Assembly: GCF_013284035.1 (NCBI RefSeq)
Contig: NZ_CP054141.1
Location: forward strand, 1,984,001-2,048,000
Direction of reading: 5' to 3'
Length of the DNA stretch: 64,000 nucleotides
DNA from: Flavobacterium sp. M31R6
GTDB lineage: Bacteria; Bacteroidota; Bacteroidia; Flavobacteriales; Flavobacteriaceae
Part shown: in pieces, positions 57,567 to 64,000 of the stretch
How the letters are laid out: each line of letters starts with the position of its first letter
Position numbering within the stretch: the first letter of the stretch is position 1
The notes under the pieces: model-generated
The model's database searches: none
What the model was told of the DNA's origin: nothing
The model's input: only the letters and a program-made list of their open reading frames with translations
Program-made: the position numbers and the translations under genes

Positions 57567-59222
57567 ATGTCAAAAAAAACTAATCTCTTTACTCATTTTA
57601 AATCTGATTTTGCTTCTGGTTTGGTTGTCTTTTTAGTGGCGCTGCCACTTTGTTTGGGAATCGCAATGGCTTCAGGAGCGCCTTTGTTCTCAGGAATTAT
57701 TTCTGGAATTATTGGAGGGATTGTAGTCGGTTATCTGAGTCAGTCACAAATAAGTGTTTCTGGACCTGCTGCGGGACTAACCGCAATTGTATTAACGGCA
57801 ATCACCGATTTGGGAGCTTTTGATATCTTTTTAACAGCTGTTTTTATTGCAGGATTAATTCAATTGGCATTGGGTTTCCTAAAAGCAGGAAGTATTTCCA
57901 ATTACTTTCCAACCAATGTGATTGAAGGAATGTTAGCCGGTATCGGTGTTATTATTATAATGAAACAATTACCTCATGCTTTTGGATACGACGCCGATTT
58001 TGAGGGTGATGAATCTTTCTTGCAGGTAAGTGACAATAATACTTTTTCAGCTCTGTTTGATGTAATTAATCATCTGCAATTAGGAGCAATATTGATTACC
58101 TTAATTTCAATAACGATTTTAATTATGTGGGATAAGGTTCCTGCTTTGAAGAAATTAAAGTTGGTTCCAGGTGCATTGGTTGCCGTAGTCATTGGAGTTT
58201 TATTGAATGAGTTTTTTATTGCTTCAGGAAGTTCTTTGGCTATAGGAAAAGACCATTTAGTTTCGTTACCAATTCCAACTAGCGTTGAGGAATTTAAAGC
58301 AATTATTGTGACGCCTAATTTTGCAGGAATAATGAATCCAAAAGTTTGGGTTGTAGGTTTGACTATCGCGATTGTGGCTTCTATTGAAACCTTATTGTGT
58401 ATTGAAGCTGCTGATAGAATGGATGTTCACAAACGTTTTACAAATACCAATGTTGAATTAAGAGCGCAAGGAATAGGAAACATAGTGAGTTCGCTTTTGG
58501 GTGGATTGCCTATGACATCTGTCGTGGTTCGTTCTTCTGCAAACAATGCAGCAGGTGCCAAATCAAAATTATCAGCAATAATTCATGGAGTTTTATTATT
58601 GGTGTCTGTACTTACAATTCCTTTTCTTCTGAATAAGATTCCTTTGGCAACATTGGCTGCGGTATTGATTTTAGTTGGTTACAAATTAGCAAAACCAGCA
58701 ACATTCAAGCATTTTTGGCACTATGGTAAATATCAGTTTTTACCTTTTATAGCTACTTTTTTAGGTGTTGTATTTACAGATTTATTGAAAGGAGTGGCTT
58801 TAGGAATTGCAATTAGCATTGTGTTTATTTTAAGAGGAAATCTTAAAAGAGCCTATAGTTTTAGAAAAGAGGAGTATCTCGATGGCGACGTTATTAACAT
58901 TGACTTGGCTCAAGAAGTTTCTTTTTTGAATAAAGCGGCTATCAAATTAACATTGGCAAATATCCCTGAAAACAGTAAAGTTGTTATCAATGCCCATGAT
59001 ACTGTTTATATAGCTCACGATATTTTGGATTTAATCCATGAATTTAAATCAACAAGAGCTGTCGATGAAAACATAAAGGTGAAGCTAAAAGGATTCAAAA
59101 AAGAATATGCCTTAGAGAATAGCGCAGAAACTCAAAACCATGTAAGCATAGAGCACCATTACGATTTTGTAAAAAGAGAAATCGTAGAAAAGAAGGTTGT
59201 AAAAGAAGAGTTTCCAGAATAA
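57567..59222 (+). CDS. SulP family anion transporter with STAS domain
   Basis: The 551-residue protein has 10-14 membrane helices with the N-terminal signature LVVFLVALPLCLGIAMASGA, the SGPAAGLTAIVL motif (about 67-78) and a C-terminal STAS-like cytoplasmic domain (about 425-535). SulP proteins carry sulfate, bicarbonate or other anions. The adjoining beta-carbonic anhydrase gene (90 bases on) suggests bicarbonate uptake, as in BicA-type systems. That substrate is inferred from context. Confidence 0.9.
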   Translation: MSKKTNLFTHFKSDFASGLVVFLVALPLCLGIAMASGAPLFSGIISGIIGGIVVGYLSQSQISVSGPAAGLTAIVLTAITDLGAFDIFLTAVFIAGLIQLALGFLKAGSISNYFPTNVIEGMLAGIGVIIIMKQLPHAFGYDADFEGDESFLQVSDNNTFSALFDVINHLQLGAILITLISITILIMWDKVPALKKLKLVPGALVAVVIGVLLNEFFIASGSSLAIGKDHLVSLPIPTSVEEFKAIIVTPNFAGIMNPKVWVVGLTIAIVASIETLLCIEAADRMDVHKRFTNTNVELRAQGIGNIVSSLLGGLPMTSVVVRSSANNAAGAKSKLSAIIHGVLLLVSVLTIPFLLNKIPLATLAAVLILVGYKLAKPATFKHFWHYGKYQFLPFIATFLGVVFTDLLKGVALGIAISIVFILRGNLKRAYSFRKEEYLDGDVINIDLAQEVSFLNKAAIKLTLANIPENSKVVINAHDTVYIAHDILDLIHEFKSTRAVDENIKVKLKGFKKEYALENSAETQNHVSIEHHYDFVKREIVEKKVVKEEFPE

Positions 59223-59311
59223 TTTGTGATTTTAAAAGTATTAAGACTTTTATACTTTTCTTTGTATTATATTTAATTTGAAAAAAAACAGACTAATAAA
59301 AAAAAACTAAA

Positions 59312-59953
59312 ATGAGTGATTTCTATAAAAAAATACTAGACAATAATAAAAAATGGGTAGAAGATCAATTAGAATTGGACCCAGAATATTTTAAAGATTT
59401 GGCTTTGGGGCAAACACCACCATTATTATGGATTGGATGTTCGGATAGTCGTGTTCCTGCAAATGAAATTATAGGTGCCAAACCAGGAGAGGTGTTTGTT
59501 CATAGAAACATTGCCAACATGGTTATTCATTCGGATATGAATATGTTGAGTGTACTTGATTATGCCGTAAATGTGTTGAAAGTAAAACACGTTATTGTTT
59601 GTGGTCATTATGGTTGCGGTGGAGTAAAAGCGGCAATGGGTAACGACTCAATAGGTATCATTGATAACTGGATTCGTCACATAAAAGATGTATATCGTTT
59701 ACATGATAGATATTTAAATTCTATAGTAAACGAGGACGAACGTTTTAATGCTTTTGTAGAAATCAATGTAAAAGAACAGGTATTTGACTTGGCTAAAACA
59801 TCCATTATACAATCCGCTTGGAAGAATGGCACAGAAGTAACTATTCACGGATGGGTTTACGGTCTAAATTCAGGTTTTGTTACTGATTTGGGAGTTAATT
59901 TTAGTTCAGATAAGGATTTGGATGAAGTGTATCAGTTGAATTTCAAAGAATAA
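59312..59953 (+). CDS. Beta-class carbonic anhydrase
   Basis: It converts CO2 and bicarbonate in the cytoplasm. The 213-residue zinc enzyme has Cys43-x-Asp45-x-Arg47 (IGCSDSRVPANEI) and His99-x-x-Cys102 (VCGHYGCGGVKAAM), exactly as in E. coli Can. It follows the SulP-type transporter on the same strand, and the two probably work together in supplying bicarbonate for carboxylation reactions. Confidence 0.95.
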   Translation: MSDFYKKILDNNKKWVEDQLELDPEYFKDLALGQTPPLLWIGCSDSRVPANEIIGAKPGEVFVHRNIANMVIHSDMNMLSVLDYAVNVLKVKHVIVCGHYGCGGVKAAMGNDSIGIIDNWIRHIKDVYRLHDRYLNSIVNEDERFNAFVEINVKEQVFDLAKTSIIQSAWKNGTEVTIHGWVYGLNSGFVTDLGVNFSSDKDLDEVYQLNFKE

Positions 59954-59984
59954 TAATGTGTTCTATTATAAGTAGCTATGGTAA

Positions 59985-60020
59985 AAAAAAGAGGCTGTCT
60001 ATTTAGACAGCCTCTTTTAT
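59985..60020 (+). terminator. Bidirectional terminator after carbonic anhydrase
   Basis: AAAAGAGGCTGTCT (59987-60000) and AGACAGCCTCTTTT (60005-60018) pair perfectly around a 4-base loop. It also suits the minus-strand LETM1-like gene ending at 60023. Confidence 0.85.
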
Positions 60021-60022
60021 GT

Positions 60023-61225
60023 TTAATCTTCATTATCCAAATTTTCATTGAATGAAGAAGGTAATAGTGTTGGGATAAATTTAATCAAAATGGGAAGCAA
60101 TAAACTGCCCCCGGGAAGTAAGAATATGGTCAGTGATGGCACAGTTTTGCAAATATCCAATAATTGTTTTTTTACCTTTTTCTTTTCTTTTTCGTCCAAA
60201 TCTCTATGTGTAGAATGTGCCAAAAGCAGCATCAACTCTTTACTTTCTAGTATCTCTTTTATTAATCTCGATTTATTGCGTGAAATCAAAGTAATAACAC
60301 TTTTCGTGGTTTGATCGTAAAAATGTTTTACCGGATTTGAATAATTAAAATAGGGGATATCTTTTTTGTGCTTGGCAATGAATCCATCGGTGCTGAGAAT
60401 ACTTTTTGAAACAAAATCATCTTCAATTTGTAAGGTTTCAGCTAGTGTATGCAAAAAGTAGGCTTCGTTATTTTCAATGACTCCATCACTCCATAATGCC
60501 ATTCCTGCAATATCAATCAGATATTTTTTTTCCAATTCGGCATTGAAATAGTCCAACTCTAAATTCTCTAATGTTATATTTCCTTTCTTGGAAAACTTAC
60601 TGTATCGAATCGAGGCTTCAAATAATTTGATTAATAAATCATCATATTGAGATTTATTGGTTTTAATTTTTAATGCCAGAGTTACAATATTGACAACCGT
60701 TTCTTCAATTTTCTTAAGATATTTTTCAGGAATTTCACCATGAATTAAGTATTGACGAAATGCCAAAACATCAATGAATAGCAGTGCATTGGTAACTAAA
60801 TGCGAAAAGTTTTTATTGATTATATTTTCGTTTGTCTGTACGCGTTGGTCAATTATGTTTTCCAACGTTAGGGCGGTATTGTTTTTGGGTAGTATTTTTT
60901 TAAATAAACTAAAGCCTTCCGGATGCATTTGTTTATAAAAAGCATTGGCTTGTTCAATAAATTCAGAAGAATCTTTTTCTTTATTCGTTAATGAATAAAT
61001 ACCATATAATGCATTTAGTAAGGCTATTTTAGAAATTTCTTCTTTGAACCAACCTTTGGTTTTTATTTCAAAAGGCGTATCAAATGAAATGATGTGACCG
61101 TAGATGAAACCAGTATTTCTTAATTTTTGATAAAAACTATCTTCCGTTTCAGATACATTGTGTTCTGATAACTTTAGTTTTGTAAAGAATTTATCTATCC
61201 AACCAGATGCTGAAGGGTTAATCAT
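60023..61225 (-). CDS. LETM1-related protein (biofilm-associated type)
   Basis: The 400-residue protein is mostly helical, with a TerB-like middle (LIDIAGMALWSDGVIENNEA) and a C-terminal LETM1-like segment (THRDLDEKEKKKVKKQLLDI then CKTVPSLTIFLLPGGSLLLP). It probably ends in a membrane-inserted hairpin. Bacterial LETM1-related proteins of this sort were linked to biofilm phenotypes in flavobacteria; the ion-exchange role of mitochondrial LETM1 should not be assumed. Confidence 0.8.
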   Translation of the reverse strand: MINPSASGWIDKFFTKLKLSEHNVSETEDSFYQKLRNTGFIYGHIISFDTPFEIKTKGWFKEEISKIALLNALYGIYSLTNKEKDSSEFIEQANAFYKQMHPEGFSLFKKILPKNNTALTLENIIDQRVQTNENIINKNFSHLVTNALLFIDVLAFRQYLIHGEIPEKYLKKIEETVVNIVTLALKIKTNKSQYDDLLIKLFEASIRYSKFSKKGNITLENLELDYFNAELEKKYLIDIAGMALWSDGVIENNEAYFLHTLAETLQIEDDFVSKSILSTDGFIAKHKKDIPYFNYSNPVKHFYDQTTKSVITLISRNKSRLIKEILESKELMLLLAHSTHRDLDEKEKKKVKKQLLDICKTVPSLTIFLLPGGSLLLPILIKFIPTLLPSSFNENLDNED

Positions 61226-61446
61226 TGCTTAATTTTGATTTTGCAAAGCTATGTTTTTTTATGAATCAATGGGGACTTATTAGATTTATAAAATTAGCTC
61301 ATGGTGAATTTTTGTGAAATTTTCACTTTTCACTTTTGGAAAATTAAGATTCAGTAATTCAAAGTATTCGTATACCTATATTATGGTCTAATCGTGTATA
61401 AATATTTTTTTTGGATTTACAGAAAAAAATGGGATGACTAATAAAA

Positions 61447-62046
61447 TCAGTCTCTCGATTTTTTGTTTTGTTGGCAAAGGTCAATTATAGAGGCAATTCT
61501 ACTGTTTCTGGTTTCGGCTCTTTTGGCATGATTGAGCCAGTACAGATAACTTTTTCTATAGGAAGGGCTAAAGTTTTTATAGTTCTCAAAAGCCATCTGA
61601 TTTTGTTCGAATGCTTCCGCTAAATCCTTCGGAATTATCAAATCTTCAACAGCGTCTAATGAAGTCCAAGAACCGTTTTGTTTGGCAATCTCGATTTTGG
61701 CCAAGCCACTTTCGTGCATCAGATTATCGGCAATGAGTTTTTCGATATAGGTTTTGTTGAGTTTACTCCAAACGCTTTTATTTTTTCTGGGAGAAAAGAT
61801 TTGCTTTCGGCTGTGTTCATCTACATTTCTCACGGTGGAATCAATCCAACCATAACAAATGGCTACTTGAACTGCTTCCTCCCAACGCATACTTTCAAAA
61901 GGACTATTTACTTTATAGAAAATTAAATACACACCAGTTGACAAATGATGATTGTTATGCAACCATTCTCGCCAATCTGATGCGTTTTTGAAATAAAGAT
62001 GTTCCTTTTCTTTCAAGAGATTTTTTATTTTATTATTGCTGAACAA
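61447..62046 (-). CDS. YdeI/OmpD-associated family protein
   Basis: The 199-residue protein has FKNASDWREWLHNNHHLSTG, VQVAICYGWIDSTVRNVDEH, KQIFSPRKNKSVWSKLNK and a C-terminal YRKSYLYWLNHAKRAETRNS, all characteristic of the YdeI (bacteriocin-protection/OmdA) family. The biochemical role is unknown. Its start overlaps the SOD gene's end by 22 bases, so it is likely translated with SOD. A start a few codons later would reduce the overlap. Confidence 0.85.
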   Translation of the reverse strand: MFSNNKIKNLLKEKEHLYFKNASDWREWLHNNHHLSTGVYLIFYKVNSPFESMRWEEAVQVAICYGWIDSTVRNVDEHSRKQIFSPRKNKSVWSKLNKTYIEKLIADNLMHESGLAKIEIAKQNGSWTSLDAVEDLIIPKDLAEAFEQNQMAFENYKNFSPSYRKSYLYWLNHAKRAETRNSRIASIIDLCQQNKKSRD

Positions 62047-62552
62047 GCTACTCTTGCACCCGCATTTCCTGTTGGTTGGGTTACAAAATCATCGGCACCT
62101 TGATGAACAATAAGACCTTTACCAATAACGTCTTTTGTAGCATCGCCACAACCAATACACCATTCATCTGTTGTCAAAGTGATAGTTCCGTTTCCTTTTT
62201 CATCAGCGGTAAAATTACCGATATCACCTTTATGATATTCTCCTTCTCCCCATTTTCCATGTTTTTTGAAGGTAGGATTCCAGTGCCCTCCTGCAGAACT
62301 TCCGTCAGCTGCAGAACAATCTGATTTTTCATGAATATGAATGGCATGGATTCCAGGTTGCAATCCAGCAATTTTTGCAACAAAAGTTACTTTACCATTT
62401 TTCTCTGTAAAAGTGGCTGTCCCTGTTACTTTACTATTACTTTTTGGTTCAAAAGTAAGGTTTAGGGTTTTGGCATCACTAGATTTGCTATTGGTTTTAC
62501 AGCCAATGATTACAGCAATAATTAGGGCAGCGGAAAAGATTATTTTTTTCAT
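62025..62552 (-). CDS. Cu/Zn superoxide dismutase lipoprotein
   Basis: It dismutates superoxide in the envelope. The 175-residue protein has a lipoprotein signal (FSAALIIAVIIGCK, lipobox Cys18), copper ligands in HAIHIHEKSDC, the bridging and zinc region (SSAGGHWNPTFKKHG, EYHKGDIGNF) and the C-terminal IVHQGADDF with the last copper His and the GNAGARVACSAII disulfide cysteine. All four copper histidines and the zinc Asp can be placed. It overlaps the YdeI gene downstream. Confidence 0.92.
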   Translation of the reverse strand: MKKIIFSAALIIAVIIGCKTNSKSSDAKTLNLTFEPKSNSKVTGTATFTEKNGKVTFVAKIAGLQPGIHAIHIHEKSDCSAADGSSAGGHWNPTFKKHGKWGEGEYHKGDIGNFTADEKGNGTITLTTDEWCIGCGDATKDVIGKGLIVHQGADDFVTQPTGNAGARVACSAIIK

Positions 62553-62626
62553 GATTTTAAAAAATTATAATTGGATTATAAAATTACGTATAAAAAAGCG
62601 TATTAAAATTAATTGTTTCTTAAAAT

Positions 62627-63151
62627 CTATTTTGACTTTTCTCCGACAAAATGGTTGGTTGGTGATTTAAATAATATATTGAACGAGGTTAGGCTGCCAT
62701 AAATACGGGTAATATATTGCTGTAATTCTATCTTTTCTATTTCTTCAATTTTGCTGCTGTTTATCTTTTGTTCCATAACGCGCAAGCGATCACGTACCAT
62801 TATGATTTTATGGAAAAAAGTGTCAATTGGAATTTCTTTGGGAGCCAATCCTATCTGACCCGGTTCCAAAATCATTTTTCCCCCTTTCCATTTGTCTCCA
62901 ATAGGTACAATTTCGGAAACATCCGACCATTTTTTCAAAAGGTCCCGTAAACTCTGTTCCACTTCCGAAAAGCTTACAGTATCCACTTCGTCAACAGTAG
63001 CTTCGATGACTTTGAATTCGTCGTTCAAAGGGATAGTTTCTAAGCCATTTTCTATAAACGTTACCCAATACTCTTTTGAAGAAACATTAGTTATTACTCC
63101 TTTTCCATATTCTGGGTGTTCAATTCGCGAACCTATTCCTAGTAGTGTCAT
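62627..63151 (-). CDS. Hypothetical conserved protein, 174 aa
   Basis: It begins with a small beta-barrel-like segment, GSRIEHPEYGKGVITNVS then YWVTFIENGLETIPL, resembling the Tudor/KOW-like C-terminal segment of UvrD/PcrA helicases. A helical region (VEQSLRDLLKKWSDVSEIVP) and a GGKMILEPG segment follow. It may bind nucleic acid or RNA polymerase, but I know no function. Conserved in flavobacteria by impression only. Confidence 0.65.
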   Translation of the reverse strand: MTLLGIGSRIEHPEYGKGVITNVSSKEYWVTFIENGLETIPLNDEFKVIEATVDEVDTVSFSEVEQSLRDLLKKWSDVSEIVPIGDKWKGGKMILEPGQIGLAPKEIPIDTFFHKIIMVRDRLRVMEQKINSSKIEEIEKIELQQYITRIYGSLTSFNILFKSPTNHFVGEKSK

Positions 63152-63252
63152 GGTGTTTTTTCTTTTTCACGAAAATAATCATACCTTTTTTAAAAAGCAA
63201 ATTTGAATTGGAAACCTCTTTTTCTTATTAATTTTTCTTATTTTTACGCAAT

Positions 63253-63705
63253 ATGATTTTTAAATTATTGACCATGAGGAAAGTAGCGCTATTGATAGTA
63301 TTTGTTTGCTTGTGTTGTGTTTCATGCACTACATCAAAACCAACTGCAAAAATGACATCACTTGAAGGAACTTGGGAATTGAAATACATAACAGGACCTA
63401 AAATTGCTTTTGACGGTTTGTTCCCCAACAAAAAACCAACAATTGCATTTGATTTGAAAGGTAATAAAATTACAGGAAACAATAGTTGTAATCAGTATTT
63501 TGGAGCTTTGCTTATGGATGGTGCCAAAATTAATTTTAAAGATGCCAAAATTGGTATGACAATGATGGCCTGTGAAGGTAATGGGGATTCAGTATATATG
63601 GATACCCTGAATAAAATAGAATCGTACACGATTACTGATGATGGGAAAACCTTGAATTTTTTGTTAGGTAATATTGTAATGATGCGATTTACCCATCAAG
63701 AATAA
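63253..63705 (+). CDS. META-domain lipoprotein
   Basis: The protein of up to 150 residues has a lipoprotein signal (LLIVFVCLCCVSCTTS), and the better start may be the ATG at 63283 (MRKVALLIV). The domain has LEGTWELKYITGP, KITGNNSCNQYFG and IGMTMMACEG, the core of the META/HslJ-like fold. HslJ is a heat-inducible outer-membrane protein; the role here is unknown. The DUF4251 gene follows on the same strand. Confidence 0.8.
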   Translation: MIFKLLTMRKVALLIVFVCLCCVSCTTSKPTAKMTSLEGTWELKYITGPKIAFDGLFPNKKPTIAFDLKGNKITGNNSCNQYFGALLMDGAKINFKDAKIGMTMMACEGNGDSVYMDTLNKIESYTITDDGKTLNFLLGNIVMMRFTHQE

Positions 63706-63746
63706 ATTTTTTGTAATCATTTGTTTATCATAAAAATTAAGAACTC

Positions 63747-64000
63747 ATGAAAACTGTGGTATTATCTTTTTTCCTTTCTTTTTCAATGCTAATAGGTTTT
63801 GCACAAGAAAAAACGAAACAGCAAATAAAAGAGGAAAAAAAATTGGCAAAACAAAAAGAAGTGGAAGCTCTTATAGATTCCAAAGAATATGAATTTACGG
63901 GTGTAATGGCCTATCCGCATGGTGGTAGAAGCATTGATTTGACTACAAACCCAAATTTTTTGAGATTCAAAAAGGATTCGATTCATAGTGAAATGCCTTA
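63747..64000 (+). CDS. DUF4251-like secreted protein (cut by window end)
   Basis: My translation from ATG 63747 gives MKTVVLSFFLSFSMLIGFAQ as a signal peptide, then a charged helix (EKTKQQIKEEKKLAKQKEVE) and the start of the domain (LIDSKEYEFTGVMAYPHGGR). The first 84 residues match DUF4251, a Bacteroidota periplasmic family of unknown role. The C-terminus lies beyond the window. Confidence 0.7.
   Translation, partial: MKTVVLSFFLSFSMLIGFAQEKTKQQIKEEKKLAKQKEVEALIDSKEYEFTGVMAYPHGGRSIDLTTNPNFLRFKKDSIHSEMP

Noticed and set aside
1..64000. tRNA or rRNA genes
   Set aside because: I saw no T-arm GGTTCGA-type sequence in a cloverleaf context and no rRNA-like segments. A covariance-model search would be decisive.

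Overview
The window looks like chromosomal DNA from a member of the Flavobacteriaceae, most likely Flavobacterium or a close relative. The DNA is AT-rich. Start codons rarely have a strong Shine-Dalgarno sequence. Several intergenic regions carry the Bacteroidota -7 promoter box TAnnTTTG. The gene set is also typical: a DUF6048/DUF6452 pair beside rlmD, a Rho factor with a long disordered N-terminal insert, a LETM1-like protein, mnmD, and DUF4293, DUF6095 and DUF4251 genes. I see no tRNA, rRNA, insertion sequence, prophage, integrase or CRISPR array.

Layout. 1-7.4 kb is mostly minus strand: a truncated cNMP/CBS signalling protein, a terC-nrtS pair, small lipoprotein and DinB-like genes, a murQ-led cluster, a ZIP metal transporter and a methyltransferase. 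7.5-12 kb has a THUMP-domain RNA methyltransferase, then two accessory-looking genes (a lipase-like alpha/beta hydrolase and a possibly lysozyme-like protein). 12-19 kb has rlmD-DUF6452-DUF6048, several lipoproteins, an AI-2E-type permease and an OsmC peroxidase. 19-31 kb has an aldo/keto reductase cluster, the cysteine pathway (epsC-cysM and a separate cysK), an atypical NRAMP-like transporter, a histidine-decarboxylase-like enzyme divergent from an Lrp regulator, and lpdA. 31-46 kb has an HNH protein, an ABC exporter, truA between two inverted repeat elements, a phosphodiesterase, a two-component system, rho, an RsmB-like methyltransferase, a Kup potassium transporter and a 66-bp tandem-repeat gene. 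46-54 kb has an ECF sigma operon, an M49 peptidase, a MazG-like enzyme, ilvE and mnmD. 54-64 kb has two tandem small paralogues, divergent oxyR and dps, a SulP transporter with beta-carbonic anhydrase, a LETM1-like protein, Cu/Zn SOD, a META lipoprotein and a truncated DUF4251 gene.

How the genes work together. Most are housekeeping: RNA modification (rlmD, truA, mnmD, THUMP and RsmB-like enzymes), cysteine synthesis from serine (epsC, cysM, cysK), branched-chain amino acids (ilvE), the E3 subunit of 2-oxoacid dehydrogenases (lpdA), oxidative-stress defence (oxyR, dps, SOD, osmC), ion transport (NRAMP-like, ZIP, Kup, TerC) and bicarbonate handling (SulP with carbonic anhydrase).

I found no clear-cut new multi-gene system. 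The best leads are a family of hairpin-bearing intergenic repeats whose tail sequence also appears inside the rho coding sequence; a perfect palindrome set between 9-bp direct repeats; two small paralogues each with the same terminator arms; the lipase/lysozyme-like gene pair; an NRAMP-like protein lacking the usual TM6 methionine; and a sigma/anti-sigma/Spy-like sensor operon.
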